Part shown: positions 13,246 to 25,335 of the stretch, piece after piece | How the letters are laid out: each line of letters begins with the position of its first letter | Numbering within the stretch: the stretch's first letter is position 1 | The notes under the pieces: generated by a model | The model's database searches: none | Seen by the model: only the letters and a program-made list of their open reading frames with translations | What the model was told of the DNA's origin: nothing | Program-made: the position numbers and the translations under genes | Source of the DNA: Glossina fuscipes | Taxonomy: Eukaryota; Arthropoda; Insecta; Diptera; Glossinidae | Direction of reading: 5' to 3' | NCBI RefSeq assembly: GCF_014805625.2 | Contig: NW_023998464.1 | Location: forward strand, 5,123,316 to 5,187,315 | DNA length: 64,000 nt

Positions 13246-13335
13246 CTATATTTTCATTTATTTATTTATTTTTTTTTTTTGTTGTTGTTATATTTATATA
13301 TATATATATATATGTATATATAAATATATATATTT
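13246..13335 (-). promoter_or_regulatory. Atypical A-rich splice acceptor region of the distal alternative exon
   Basis: Read on the minus strand, the roughly 90 bases before the AG at 13246-13247 are a TA microsatellite, then AACAACAAC, a poly-A run and AAATAAATAAATG, then AAAATATAG. No polypyrimidine tract is visible. The other acceptors of this gene in the window are far richer in T and C. Weak U2AF binding is an inference that would suit a regulated exon. No branch-point consensus is obvious close by. Confidence 0.55.
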
Positions 13336-15239
13336 ATTTTTTTGTTTTGGCATATCAAGCATTTACATGATTTTTTGTAACATTCAAAAATTCAAGTTGT
13401 TGCAAAAACCATAAATAGTTGGTGTGTTTGGTGATTGTTGTCGGTCGAAAGTCGAGCAAATGAAATTAAAAAATACAAAATTCAAAAACATTTTATTAAT
13501 CAAAAGGAAAAATCCTTTTCTCTATTATGTTTTCTTTTTTTTTTTTATTTTCTTTTCAATATACGTATTAAACTAAAATTCTCCGTAAGACACAACCATA
13601 GGAAACCAAAATAAAATGAACCAACACCAGTTTAGAAAAATAATAAGAACAAAAAAAAAAAAAAAAAAAAAATCTAGAAAAAAATAGTATTTAAAAATTA
13701 TATATTTTTTTTAAATTTTTTTGAAATTTTCCCAAATGCAGTGCAAATCATTTCTATTCTTATGCTCTATGAAAAAAAAGTCTCGATCCTAGCCTTTTTT
13801 TAGTTCATTTAAAACTAGTTAAACCTAATTCTTTTTTGTTCATATAATAATAAATTTAATCATATTATGTTTCATAAGTCCACGGCGCTCTTCTCTTCGT
13901 TTGCTTTCTTTCCAAAATATTTTGCCTTTTACTCGATAAAATGATTTTGATTAAGTTTGTTCTGTTATATGCGTAATTACTTTGCAAATTTCCTTTAAAA
14001 AGTTTACGCATCTAAGTTTGGTCATTTTGATTTATAATTGCACAGATTAGGCGATTTATTTTTGGACACCTTCGTGATGTACGGAGATGAGCACCTTATA
14101 GTCATGCTTTAAACTTAATCTCTCGCTGTTCCCGAGTTCGAAAAACAGCAAATTTCAAAGCTACATGTCAAGAAGTTGCCAATAAAAATAATATTGAATA
14201 TTAGTTTTTTTATTAAACTTTTTTAAGAGTAGAGTCTTTATGGCCGCGAACGTATGAAACAAGTCATAATACATTGTACAAGTTGATTATTGTTATAATT
14301 AATTATTATTTTTATTGTTGTAGTGCAACTTTATTTTATAAAACCAAAACTTCAAGCATTTTACTTGATATTTTATCTTAAATACCTTTAGGGAAATTAC
14401 TTTCTATCATATTTTTATATATTTATTGCCAAAATATCATCACATTTTCTACCTATCAGATATCCTAGCATAGATACGTACAAAGTGTAAGTGTAGCGTT
14501 CATGTTTTTGGACGGAAAAATTATTCATTTAAGTGATTGCTTAACGAAGCCTAGCATAGAATGAAGAAAACCCACCACCAGTTGTTAACGTTTTTCACTT
14601 TTCCACCCTTAGCCCAATTTTCGAAAGAATTTTATGAATGAAATTATTATAAGAAAAAATGCAAGAGAAGATATAGAATGCTCAGAAGATCTTATCAGAC
14701 TGATATTGTTTGTAACCAGACAAGACGGTTTACTATTAAATTCTATTTCAAAACTTCTATTTCTACTCTTAAGGTAATCATAAAAGTGGTAAGGTATTAT
14801 TCAGCCTTAATTCACTTCGAAAAATGTGTTCATTCGCAGCGAAATTCACTTTTTTTTTCTTCTTTAAATACGAAAAGTGTCTGCAAATGACTCGAAAAAT
14901 TAGTTATTCAATATTGCCTGTGGATGGCGAAATCGAAAGTTGATGTCGAAATTTCGCATCAAAGCGAATAGCATTTTTTTTATGGGTTTTTTATCTTACG
15001 GTTTTCCAGCCTCAATACGGCCCATAAATTTTTGAAAGAGTATGACATTTTTCACAAAACTTTCGCATTAAATAATGCAAAGTCACGTTGTAGCCTTCGG
15101 TAGCGTTATCTTCGTCAATCCATCTAGAACTGTCGATCTGAGGTCATTGCATGGCGATCTAATAATAATAATATCCCCCATCATTTGCGCGTATTAAATT
15201 TGTGCGAATGTTGCAGCACCCAGAATAACTTGCCCGCCT

Positions 15240-15420
15240 TTTATTACGGCGATCGTTATAATAAAAGCCTGTCTGTCCGCAAGTCCCGAAAGGTCGCAAT
15301 TTTTCAAATATTTGGATGAAATTTGGTACATCGACATGTTTTTTTTCAAGGATGAACGTTATTGAAAATTGCTTGGGTCGCACCAATTTCTCGGCCACTT
15401 CCCCTATAATGTCTTATTTC
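15240..15420 (+). repeat. Dispersed repeat, same type as 2930-3170
   Basis: The blocks AAAGCCTGTCTGTCCGC, GGATGAAATTTGGTAC, ATCGACATGTTTTTTTTC, GGGTCGCACCAATTTCTCGG and CCACTTCCCCTATAATG occur in the order seen near 40600-40805. The family is unnamed to me and no coding capacity is visible. Confidence 0.5.
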
Positions 15421-16811
15421 GAAAAGTCGTTACGTGAATAGATGTGTTCAGCGAAGTGGTATAAAGTATCTAATAGTGGGCTATGTCCTGCTAATTATTA
15501 ATTTAATGTAAAAACGAGTTTGACAGTTTCCGAATAATAGAAACATTTTCATTTACATATGAAGTGGGAGAGGGAGGTATCAAGGTTCTGCAGAACGATA
15601 AAAGGTATAGTAGTATTTTAAAAGGGGTAATGCGGAAAAGGAAGAAAGGAAAGCCCTTTGAAATATGTTGCATATCTATACAATTCGATATAGATGCAAA
15701 AGAATGGCTGCTGTCTTAAAAGCTACTAGTTACTGGTTAGGGAAATGACAGAAAGTCGGATTTCAAATCATTTCAATTAACTAAACCAGTTCTCCTCAAA
15801 ATAAAGTTTAGTGAAATAAAAAAAAAAAAAAATCAGTTCACTGTAAGAATCACTGAGAAGAATCCGTAAAAAAGACGTAAATTCCACCTTCATCAACACC
15901 TCTGGTTCGAACAAGTCCAAAAAATAAAAGGGTCGATCGGAAGTAGATTTTATTTCAAAGCCATCGTGTATTTAAGATAGATTTCTGGAAATTATTAGTT
16001 TTCTTCTCTTCTCATTTTTCTTATGCGATTATGTGTGGATTTTTCTTAAAATGTTCCCCTTGCCAATCGATTCATAATGTTTGGATTCCGTAACTGTTGA
16101 TAGGTTATATTTAGAGGGAAGTAAACAGAGCCGATTTTTGATTAGCATTAGTATTAGCGCATAGTGTGTTGAGGCATTCACAGGCAGGAATATCGATCGT
16201 TAGGCATGTATGTATGTATTTACGAAAGATGTTTTGCAAAACTTCAAAAATGATTTATTTTGCGTAAAGATAAAAGTTATACAAATAAACGGCCTACAAA
16301 AACTGGTTTAGCCACTTTGACATTGCAAAAATATGCCTTAAAAAAAAAAAAAATAAATTATTTACATTTTGTTGATTTAGCTTAGCTTAGACTAGCACCA
16401 GAGTTAAAAGAAGAAAAAAACGCCAATATATAGTAAACGAAAAAACCGCTTTATATTTTCTACATGCTTAGTATGTAAATTTACAGAGGCGCTATTATGA
16501 AATAACCCCATATTTTGATGATATGTTCAATGTTCAATGCCTTGCTTAGCATTACACAGCAAATACTTAAAGGTTGCAGTATACGTAAAAGGAAGAAATT
16601 CCTAATCAAATACAGGCTTTTTTGTTTACACAAAAGCGCAAATATTTCCCGTTAATTAATTTATGTTAAATCTTACGTTAACTTGAACATTATGTTATTG
16701 TTACACACAATTGAGAACCGTTAGTTGGTGTTATGTTAGAGAGAATAGCACGCTTTATGTAATGGGTAAGTAGAGAAGAGACAGGAGATAAACAATACCA
16801 ACAATACAAAC

Positions 16812-17002
16812 CTTGCCTTAACCGATGTTACAACCGTACCCACAGTGACATTTTCACGTATATGAATTGGGCCATAAATACTCTTATCCCATATGGGTGG
16901 CTTATTATTGCGATCGACGACATCTAATTCAACATCAACGTCTGCGTATGATGGCGGTTCACCTCTGTCAGAGGCTCGAACACGTAAACGATAACGGTCA
17001 CG
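16812..17002 (-). CDS. CadN: Neural-cadherin mutually exclusive exon, 5' (proximal) copy
   Basis: This 191-nt exon has 63 codons plus AG. It reads RDRYRLRVRASDRGEPPSYA, then a VVDRNNKPPIW linker, and ends VVTSVKA. The acceptor is GTTAACAG at 17003-17010 and the donor GTTTGT begins at 16811. Spliced after PLD (23302) it forms an LDRD motif and supplies the ASDRG strand typical of a cadherin-repeat C-terminal half, then the linker and the first strand of the next repeat. It can replace the copy at 13055-13245 without changing frame. The acceptor has a weak pyrimidine tract (ATCATAACTCCGTTAACAG). The sequence resembles one of the Drosophila CadN alternative exons more closely than its sister does, by my recollection. 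The choice changes about half of the residues on one repeat half, with presumed effects on adhesion strength (inference). Confidence 0.96.
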
Positions 17003-20000
17003 CTGTTAACGGAGTTATGATTACACATTGTATGTTAAGTTTTCTATATTAATGTACTCTTTATAGTGTTTATAAATGCTATGTTAATTCGCATATATAT
17101 ATACATATATATACACATATATAATTTAACATAACATTTCGTTTTTTTTTAACAGCAATTGTGGTTTGTGTATTTCATTTCGCAACTGAGAAATTGACTT
17201 GAATATTATACAAGATTGTTATGGTTTTTGTTAGATGGCGTTATTGTTTACGTTCTAAACAGTATTATTTTTTGTTTGTTAACTCCAAATAAAAATTGAA
17301 ATGATAACACAACATAAAGGCTAGTTAATAAAATGAAAGTTTTGTAGATAAGAAAATGTTAGAAAATGAAAGAAAATATAAACAAAAAGTTAGAGTAGAT
17401 AGTAAGTTTTTATCATACGAGGATTAATGAGTTACAATATAAAATTGGGAACAATGAGAGCACTAATGTCCTCCTACCAAAACTTTTTGATTGTGTAGTC
17501 GAGATATAAACATTTTCTACAGAAAATTGCGTACTCCTTGCTAAATTCTACTATTAATTAGTTGGAGAAGGAGAACTTCCAGTTATTTCTACCTTTTATA
17601 ATCGTTTAATACCTTATAAAAATTCGAAAAAAAAGAATAAGCGAAACAATAATGATAGTTGGCGTGAAAGTTTCCCACGAAATTATTTCCGAATTACGTT
17701 AAAAGCGAGTACATGAGTTTACACACAAAGGTAACACAAATTCCGAATGCTTTATGAGGCTGTGGATTGGGCCCTCCCGCTAAAGATAAATTTGGGTATG
17801 GCATGATTTGATAATTGAATTTTAAAAAGAAATTGATAAGAGAGACTTATCAAAGTAAACAAACAAATTGACAAGAAAGATTTGCCGATTTTAAATTTTG
17901 TGTTTTGCCGACGGCTTTTGTTAATTTGGTCCGTTATTCACGTTGTTAAGTTGCGCGTTTAACATAGCTGATTAGCGTTAACATTTAAGTTGTTAAGTTG
18001 GGCTTTTAACCATTTATTTATTATAAGCGACTCTGTGCTTTGCCTTTCAACAGGGAATTTAGCGAGGACTTTGTTTAAAAATTATGACGNNNNNNNNNNN
18101 NNNNNNNNNNNNNNNNNNNNNNNNNNNNNNNNNNNNNNNNNNNNNNNNNNNNNNNNNNNNNNNNNNNNNNNNNNNNNNNNNNNNNNNNNNNNNNNNNNNN
18201 NNNNNNNNNNNNNNNNNNNNNNNNNNNNNNNNNNNNNNNNNNNNNNNNNNNNNNNNNNNNNNNNNNNNNNNNNNNNNNNNNNNNNNNNNNNNNNNNNNNN
18301 NNNNNNNNNNNNNNNNNNNNNNNNNNNNNNNNNNNNNNNNNNNNNNNNNNNNNNNNNNNNNNNNNNNNNNNNNNNNNNNNNNNNNNNNNNNNNNNNNNNN
18401 NNNNNNNNNNNNNNNNNNNNNNNNNNNNNNNNNNNNNNNNNNNNNNNNNNNNNNNNNNNNNNNNNNNNNNNNNNNNNNNNNNNNNNNNNTAATTCTAAGC
18501 TAACTTGTAAAATAAAAGAAATTAAGAAATTTTATAATCGCGAATTTTATCTATTGCGCTATTCAAGCTATTCATGTGGATAACCTTTTTCAAACATAGA
18601 AGTGTGCCTAAAGAATTTTCAAATTCAACTGATACGAACTTAATTCAGCTGTTAATCTGAAAAAGACTTTGTAGAATCGAAAGGCAGTTTACGTTACAAT
18701 TTAATATTTTGTTTATTTTGGTAGTTGCAGTGATCAATTCTTTAATTTTACAAACATAGAATCGAAGAACAAGAGCGTAAAAATTGCAAAATTTACTTTT
18801 ATTAGTTCACGCAGCGCAGTCAAATAGGTTTTCGACTTGTAAAAAAAAAAAAACCGATAAAATAAGTAATCAACAATGTACCTTTCTTGATATGAAATGC
18901 GTAAGTTTTTCACTGAGTATCTTGTTAGGCCCTAGGAGCAAAACTAAAATAGTTATTGGAATTTCAAAAATTTTCCGAGTATCTAAAGGGGGCCAATTCG
19001 ATTTTTGACTAGCTTATCGAAAACGTCCAAGGACTATTACTGAACATAGGAAGTGACATATCAGATGTATTAGAAAAATATATCTATAATGCTAAGTATG
19101 CTAAAATAGTTTAGAAAAACTTAAAATTCTAAAGACATTAAGAAAAAATGTAATTTCAGACAAATTCAATGAATGAAAGGAATCCATTTGAATTGGAGGG
19201 AGAACAAAGCCTAAGTAAAGAACCTGTTCTTCTTAGCTTCATATAAAGACATTTACAAGAGAACAATCGAATGTGGTAATGATGGCGAAGAAATCTTAGA
19301 GGAAAAAATTTGGCTTTAGTTGTTACTGGTTAATAATGATCGTGAAGAGGAAGTGAGAATCGAAAATCGTTTTTCCTTTTGAGTGTAGCCACGCTGCGAT
19401 GTCCGTGGTCCCCCCTTTTCACCAACTACGCGTTAGAGTGCTCCGATCCCTCTATCCGTAAATACGAATTCCTTGCACGGAACCTTGAAAGACCTGAAGC
19501 TGATGCAAACTTTCATCCTTAACTATGTCGATATAATGAAAATCAATCTGAAACGAGACCAACTGGGTCCATGTAAGTTAATCTTTCTCCGTACTGCAAG
19601 GCCAGAAGGGGCCCGAACAGACTTGACTTTGCCCTTTTGTCCAGGAAGACCTATGCTTTTTCCTTGTAAAAAAGGAAAGGAAAGCTAAAGTTTCTTCGTA
19701 GTTTGCATTAATGCAAATTAAGTTCGGTCAGAACTGTGTCCGCAGCAAATGATCGAAATTTTCTTTGAGACTATCGCGTGATCTTCGCTTACACAAAGAA
19801 AATGCATTACTATTTATTTATATGACGATGTGTTTTTGTTAGCTGCCTGCATGTGCGAAAAGGCGGAAGTAACGAGGGGTGGTCAACTGCACTCATATCA
19901 ATGATTTGTGATTTACTGTATATGGCATTACTTAACAGTGATATGTGAGCGAACGAATGTGTATCTTACATGAAATGAAAATAAAACACTTATATAGCAG

Positions 20001-23000
20001 GATATATATATATGTATATGAAATCAGTCAAAACAGTATCTCCGTTGTTGAAGAAATTACTTACAGGATAGCAACCCTTTTCAGTGTTTTTTTTTTTTTT
20101 TTTGGTATTTTTTGTTTTGTTTGGAATCGTTTTAAGTAAATCAAACGTCAAACGTTTAAGTTTTGAACGCGTAATATATGAAATAAAAGAAAATATATTA
20201 AGAAAAAAAAAAAAAAGAAGAAAAATAATCAAAAGAAGAAAAAAAATGATTAGAAAATATATGTATAAGAAAATGTATAAGAAAATGAACTTAAAATCCA
20301 AAGGTGCAGTTAACTTAAAGAAACAATAGATATATATGTAAGTAAGCATGCATTATATGCAAAAGATTTGGTTGAAGTCTTTCAAAATTCAAAAGTGTAA
20401 AAAGTCAACGCCAACCAGCAAAAATGTATACACAGGTCGCGTAAGGGTTAAGTGGATTCGTTAAGGATTTTAGGAATGGTTATACAAAAATTAATAATAA
20501 TTTTAGAGTAAAGAAGGAAAAATACAAATTTCATGTATATAAAGATATGAAAATAGGCCATCAATACAAACGATGTTCAAAAAGTAGTTCATCGTTATGG
20601 TAAACTTGAATGCTTTTGTTACTATTTTTTATTTTTTAATTTTTTTTTTTATTTTTTTTAACAAGTTTCGACTCTTCTCTTAAACCAATGAAAATGTCAC
20701 ACAAAAGTTATGTTAGTGTTGGTTTAAATGCGTTTAGTTGACTAATACTGTTTGGTTATGGGTGAAGTGTGCTTTTTTTCTCTTCTTCTTCTTCTTTTTT
20801 CCCTTTAATTAGAAAAGGAGACTCTTAAATACTTTTAAATAGTATACCTCGACATTGGTATAAAGTCGGGAAAACATTAAAAACGTCACTAAACAATTTT
20901 ATTATTCAATTCAACGTTCACTTTGCTAATTGAGAGCCAATTAATTGAATTCACTCTAAAACTCTTTCTAGACTAAGCAAAATAAATGAGAGAGAAAAAA
21001 ATAATAATAGTAATAATACTAGTTATAATAATAATAATAGTATTCATTATATATAACAAAATTTTGACTTGAAAATTTTTATTCTGTTTGTCTTTTTGTG
21101 ACCAAAAATATATTAACTTTGCTTAAGCATTTTTTTGGTTTATCGCTTATATGTCAATGAATTTTCAAAAATTTGCACTGCTTTACTAAATCCTTTTCAG
21201 ACTGCTTTTAATTATTTAATATAAAAAGAAGCACCTTTTTTTTTTTCTTTTCTTTAATTATTTTTAAACCATATTAAAAACAGCTTTTATTTAAGTACTA
21301 ACTAAAGCCACTAAAAAGTAAAAATGAAAAGTTGGTGCAGTTAAACGAAACGATAAAACGATAAAAGAAAATTTTCGAATTTTTTTTTTTTTTTTTAGTA
21401 ACAAAATAAACACTTATATAAAAATTAATATAATAAACGACATTATCCCTAAAATATTCTTCTTCTTCATTAGAAAAACGAGAAATTTTTTTTTTAATAT
21501 TTAGTAAATCGAACAGAAATATTTTTGTTAGTTCAATAGGAAAGTTAACTTTTGAGCAGATTCAATATAGGAAAAGAATTGAAGAATGACAGGATTTTAA
21601 AATATAATGATAATTATAAGCAGTTTACAGTCAACTCCTTTGCCAGGAAGGACTTGACAGAACTAAATTAATTTTGTTTTTTTTTTGAGTTAGTTAATGG
21701 TTTAGAGAGTATTAGCGGTTGGATTTTCAGTCCTCGTTATACTAGAGACACACAGAACACGTACGGTATTTGTTGGATATGTGGTATGAATACCAACAAA
21801 GGCGCACATCAATCGTGATGTGATATGCGAGCCAAGGTTTAATTGCCAAAGGCAATTAAGTGGAAGTGGATGAGAAAAGATCTAATTGGAGCTGTCTGCT
21901 ATTGAGAATGGATAGTCAAAGACATAGATTGTTGTGTTTTGCATTCGCGTTAGATTGCAATTCTACCATGTAAAGGTCCCATAACTACCACTGGTATTAA
22001 TAACGATGAGGGAAAGACATTTGACATGTATACTGCGAACTTTCGACGGTACAAGTACCAGTTATCGAGAGTTGCTTGGTATACACTTAACAGAGTGATG
22101 GGCAAAGACTTTTACATATGTCATATTATTAATCAATGTTAGAGACGAAAGTTTGAGGTTAGCACACTAAATACCCTGAGATAATAGTCACACATTCACT
22201 TCACCCAATAAGTTCGTAGCATGACTTATTGATGTAACATCTTAACTGATGGATCCATATAATTCTTAAACAATATCAACTTTGTTTGCCAACGTTATTA
22301 AGTTTCCAAGTGCGAGTTCACACTGGACCTCGCTTACTCAACTCAGCAAATCAGCTGCTGGTGATTTGCTAACTCTCAGAAAAAGAATCAGATACCAACC
22401 TTCGGACGGAAATTCTTGTTTTTCTACGAAAACAAGAGCAGCGCCAGAATAGTAGAATATTTAAAGGCACACTAATGGTATTTCTACTACCAATTATTTC
22501 ATAATTAATGTCAGATGAAAAGATTTGGCTTTCGCAAGTTAGAAGGTCTAAGATTGCTTGAAGCATTTCGACAATTAGCGCGCGAAGTTGAAGGCCACTC
22601 TTTGTCATTGGCAGTATTAGGAAGACGCTTACCGTAAACACAATCGCCGTTCTTCTACCATTAAAGACTATAAAAACTAGATATTATCAATTGTTTCTAA
22701 TATTAGCTGAGACATATGCTGGAAATTGTCATCTATATGACACACATTATCTGAAAAAATCTACATTAACTAAATATACGATATATGAAGCCTAGAATGA
22801 TGGCGGTATTTTTGGAGCTGTTGTAAAAGCGCTACAAATATACCTCAGAGATCTTCCGAATATTCTAGCGTAATAGGCCCTGTCCATCGGCTATCGTCGC
22901 TGTGGTCAATGTCGCAAATACTGGAAAATTATGCATAAGGTCTTTGTCGTTATTAGTCGCTATGTAGGCTTACAATACATTACATATTTACGGAACGCCT

Positions 23001-23301
23001 CTAAGAAAAATGAACCATGGATTTTAGTAAAAAGAAGTATGTTCTTGAACTTATCGAATTTGAAATATTCCGATGCAAATACCGTAATGCAAGCGGCAGC
23101 TAAGTGTCTTTAGTATAAAAGAACCAAGAATAGAGAAAGTTTTAAAAACAGAGAAACGAAAATAAAATCATAGTAAAAATTTTCAGGTAAGGTTCGTTTT
23201 TTTGATACACGAAGGTAGATTGTAAGTATGTATTAAACAAAATGAATAAAAAAAAGAAGAAAAAAATCAGAAAAAAACAATTTTGTTAAGCGAAGACTTA
23301 C
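17003..23301 (-). other. 6.3-kb CadN intron upstream of the alternative pair
   Basis: It contains the 400-base assembly gap. Around 20080-20300 it has strongly strand-asymmetric low-complexity sequence (a T run followed by A/G-rich DNA), plus T-rich stretches at 20615-20660 and 21235-21260. Open frames at 19473-19688 plus, 22369-22641 minus and 22931-23113 plus lack recognisable motifs. If a third alternative exon existed, the gap would be the only place I cannot exclude. Confidence 0.8.
18090..18489. other. Assembly gap (400 N)
   Basis: There are exactly 400 ambiguous bases in a row, a round number that suggests an estimated or fixed-size scaffold gap. It lies inside the CadN intron, about 1.1 kb upstream of the proximal alternative exon. 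Open frames crossing it are artefacts. Confidence 0.99.
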
Positions 23302-23493
23302 GTCAAGCGGTTTTTTCAAAACAATCCAACCGGACTCGGCTTGTATATCGAAATATTCCAAATCATTAGGATTAAATGGTGCACTAAGACTGTAAACAAT
23401 GGCACCATTATTGTCGGCATCTTCATCGGACGCTGAAACACGTAATATATTTGTACCGATACTAGCATCCTGCTTCACATTTTCCACATATTT
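23302..23493 (-). CDS. CadN: Neural-cadherin exon immediately upstream of the alternative pair
   Basis: This 192-nt exon (64 codons) is phase 0 at both ends. The acceptor is GCTGCTGTAG and the donor GTAAGT begins at 23301. The peptide starts KYVENVKQDASIGTNILRVS, carries the ASDEDAD calcium motif (residues 21-27) and ends GWIVLKKPLD. It is the N-terminal half of one cadherin repeat; the C-terminal half is supplied by whichever alternative exon is chosen, because the LDRE calcium motif is cut by the intron after LD. It is separated from its upstream neighbour by a very short 67-bp intron, while the downstream intron is 6.3 kb to the first alternative exon. The contrast in intron length fits a constitutive block followed by a regulated block. 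Confidence 0.97.
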
Positions 23494-23560
23494 CTACAGC
23501 AGCGAAAAGGAAAGCAGTAGAATATTAGATCTGTTTTAACCAAACATCTCAATATCTAAC

Positions 23561-23794
23561 CTGACGATCAAACAGTGGAGGGTTGTCGTTGACATCGGTT
23601 ATTTCAACCGTAAACGAACACACGCCCTCTAAACTGGGTTCACCTTGATCAGTAGCTTTTACCGTAACTGATACGAATTTGCCGTCATCTCCTTCACGAT
23701 CGAATACTTTATTGGTCGAAACCTCACCGGTTTCTTCGTCCACAGTAAATTTTGTACCTTTTTGGTTCGGTTGTTGAACAATCGAATATTTAAC
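23561..23794 (-). CDS. CadN: Neural-cadherin exon
   Basis: This 234-nt exon (78 codons) is phase 0 at both ends. The acceptor is TTTGTTTAG and the donor is GTTAGA, starting at 23560. It begins VKYSIVQQPNQKGTKFTVDE, has FDREGDD (the calcium motif, residues 31-37) and ATDQGEP, and ends with the interdomain linker DVNDNPPLFDRQ (residues 67-78). It therefore carries most of one cadherin repeat and the first residues of the next. It is flanked by introns of 86 and 67 bp, so the three exons between 24666 and 23302 are nearly contiguous. No stop codon, frameshift or lost calcium ligand is visible. Confidence 0.97.
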
Positions 23795-23880
23795 CTAAAC
23801 AAAGGATAAGAAAATATATGAATGTACGTCACACTTAAGATAAACTATTACATAAATGTTATAACGTTTCTCAAACTTAC

Positions 23881-24666
23881 TTGGCCATTAACGCCTTTAT
23901 CCTCATCGGTGGCGACAACTTTTATAACTGGACTACCGTTAGGAGCACCTTCTTCCACTTTTGGATAATAAGTGCCGCAGTCTTTGAATACCGGCTTATT
24001 ATCGTTAACGTCAGTTATGAAAACAACAACAACAGCAGTGGATGTATGTATTGTTTGGTCACCGTTAACGCAACACGACCCATCATCCATGGCCGTAACA
24101 TTCAGTTCATATTTATCGCGATCTAATGAAATCGCTTTATTATGCAAACGTATTACACCTGTAATGTCTTCGATGACAAACTGACCGGATGACGTGCCGC
24201 CACCCACAAAACCAAAACGCACATTATCGCCATCTTTGTCTGAAGCCACGACGGTCGTTACTAAAGTGTTTGGACCAGCATTTTCGTCGACGTTAGGTGT
24301 GTACACTTGTTGTGAAAATTTCGGTTCTTCGTCGTTTTTGTTTTTTGTGTAAACGCGTACCGTCGCTGTGCCCGACTTGGAAGGTTCTCCTTTATCTTTG
24401 GCCGTAACAATAAATTCATAATAAGCATTATTGTTATCAGCATCCAACTGCTTATTGTTAACGATAATGCCATTCGAATCGACAGCGAAATGATCATCAG
24501 ACACAAGATATTCAATTTCTGCATTTGCGCCTGAATCAGAATCCATAGCCTTTACTCTCAGTATACTTGTACCTAAAGGTATATCTTCATCTACATTATG
24601 CGCCTGATAGTCGGGTAATTCAAACTTGGGCGCATTATCATTGACATCTGTAACACGTATGGTAAG
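23881..24666 (-). CDS. CadN: Neural-cadherin large exon with two full cadherin repeats
   Basis: This 786-nt exon (262 codons) is phase 0 at both ends. The acceptor is TCTGTTTTTAG and the donor GTAAGT begins at 23880. It is the longest exon in the window. Motifs in order are the DVNDNAP linker (7-13), MDSDSG (41-46), the divergent linker NKNDEEP (109-115), ASDKDGD (141-147), SLDRD (180-184), DVNDNKP (219-225) and ATDEDKG (252-258). These give the end of one repeat, two complete repeats and the start of another. The second repeat contains a CC pair (residues 198-199) in its C-terminal half, in a loop insertion of the kind seen in fly CadN as I recall it. All calcium-ligand motifs appear intact, suggesting a functional gene. 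Confidence 0.98.
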
Positions 24667-25118
24667 CTAAAAACAGAACAGAGAATATGCACTTAATCGT
24701 TTCTGTCGATAAGAATTTTTCCAATATTATTGCCGTCAATTTCATTGTGTGCAAAATCTTTGAGAGAGAGGGAGAGAGAGAGAGAACAAAAAACTTTTCC
24801 TTCATTAATTCTAATAAAAATGTCAATTTTATTACTGTTTTATGTCTTTTCTAGGTTTTCGTTCTTTCTTACTTGAAGCACTTGACTTAAGTTCAAGCGA
24901 AACGATGCTTTTAAGTGCAATCACTCGCAAAAACTTTTTGCATAGAAACAAATCTCTAGTGGTATTAAATTAAAGCAACAACGAGTTACACAAATGGCTT
25001 GAACTTTTCGAAACAAAATACAATGAAATAAACGTAACGCGCCACAATATAAAATAATGACGGAATTCGTGTTTCAACTGTTGGTTTAAACGCACAAAAG
25101 AAGAAATTGTTTTCTTAC
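24667..25118 (-). other. 452-bp CadN intron with a GA microsatellite
   Basis: This intron lies between the exons ending GFSTSVE and starting LTIRVTDVND. It contains a short GA-rich microsatellite at about 24761-24786. I see no coding potential, RNA gene or mobile element in it. Confidence 0.9.
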
Positions 25119-25335
25119 CTCAACCGAGGTAGAGAAGCCGCCGGAATCCTCTGTGGCTGTTACAATTAAGGAGTAAACGTGCGGTTGCCGTAAATCCTCA
25201 AAATCTAATTCTTTGGCCAACTTAACAATACCCGACGAGGGACCTATGTTAAAGGTACCCGCTCCTTGGCCTTGAGCCTTCAATGTGTAGCGAATTTCAC
25301 GGTCTGCAAATGATTTGGCTTTCACCGAAATAATG
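25119..25335 (-). CDS. CadN: Neural-cadherin exon
   Basis: This 217-nt exon carries one base completing a split Asp codon, then 72 codons. The acceptor is CTTTGCTTTCAG and the donor GTAAGA begins at 25118. The peptide runs IISVKAKSFADREIRYTLKA ... FNIGPSSGIVKLAKELDFED ... VTATEDSGGFSTSVE. LDFED (residues 43-47) is the calcium-binding LDxE equivalent and ATEDSG replaces the usual AxDxG. It encodes most of one cadherin repeat, whose DVND linker is in the next exon. The phase fits the upstream exon, which ends in GA. A 164-bp intron separates the two. Confidence 0.97.

Larger units (their letters stand above)
13246..16811 (-). other. 3.6-kb intron between the two alternative exons
   Basis: This intron separates the mutually exclusive copies. 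It contains a TA microsatellite next to the distal acceptor (about 13292-13335), a 22-base A run near 13651-13672, and a dispersed repeat at 15240-15420. It is far longer than the spacing at which direct steric blocking of splicing operates. Exclusivity here probably relies on frame-dependent decay, regulators or RNA structure (inference). I identified no RNA gene. Confidence 0.8.

Noticed and set aside
18084..18583. Open frames spanning the N gap
   Set aside because: They consist almost entirely of unknown residues across the 400-base gap.
20084..20349. Overlapping plus and minus open frames of Lys/Phe-rich peptide
   Set aside because: They are products of A/G-rich low-complexity DNA and a T run, not genes.
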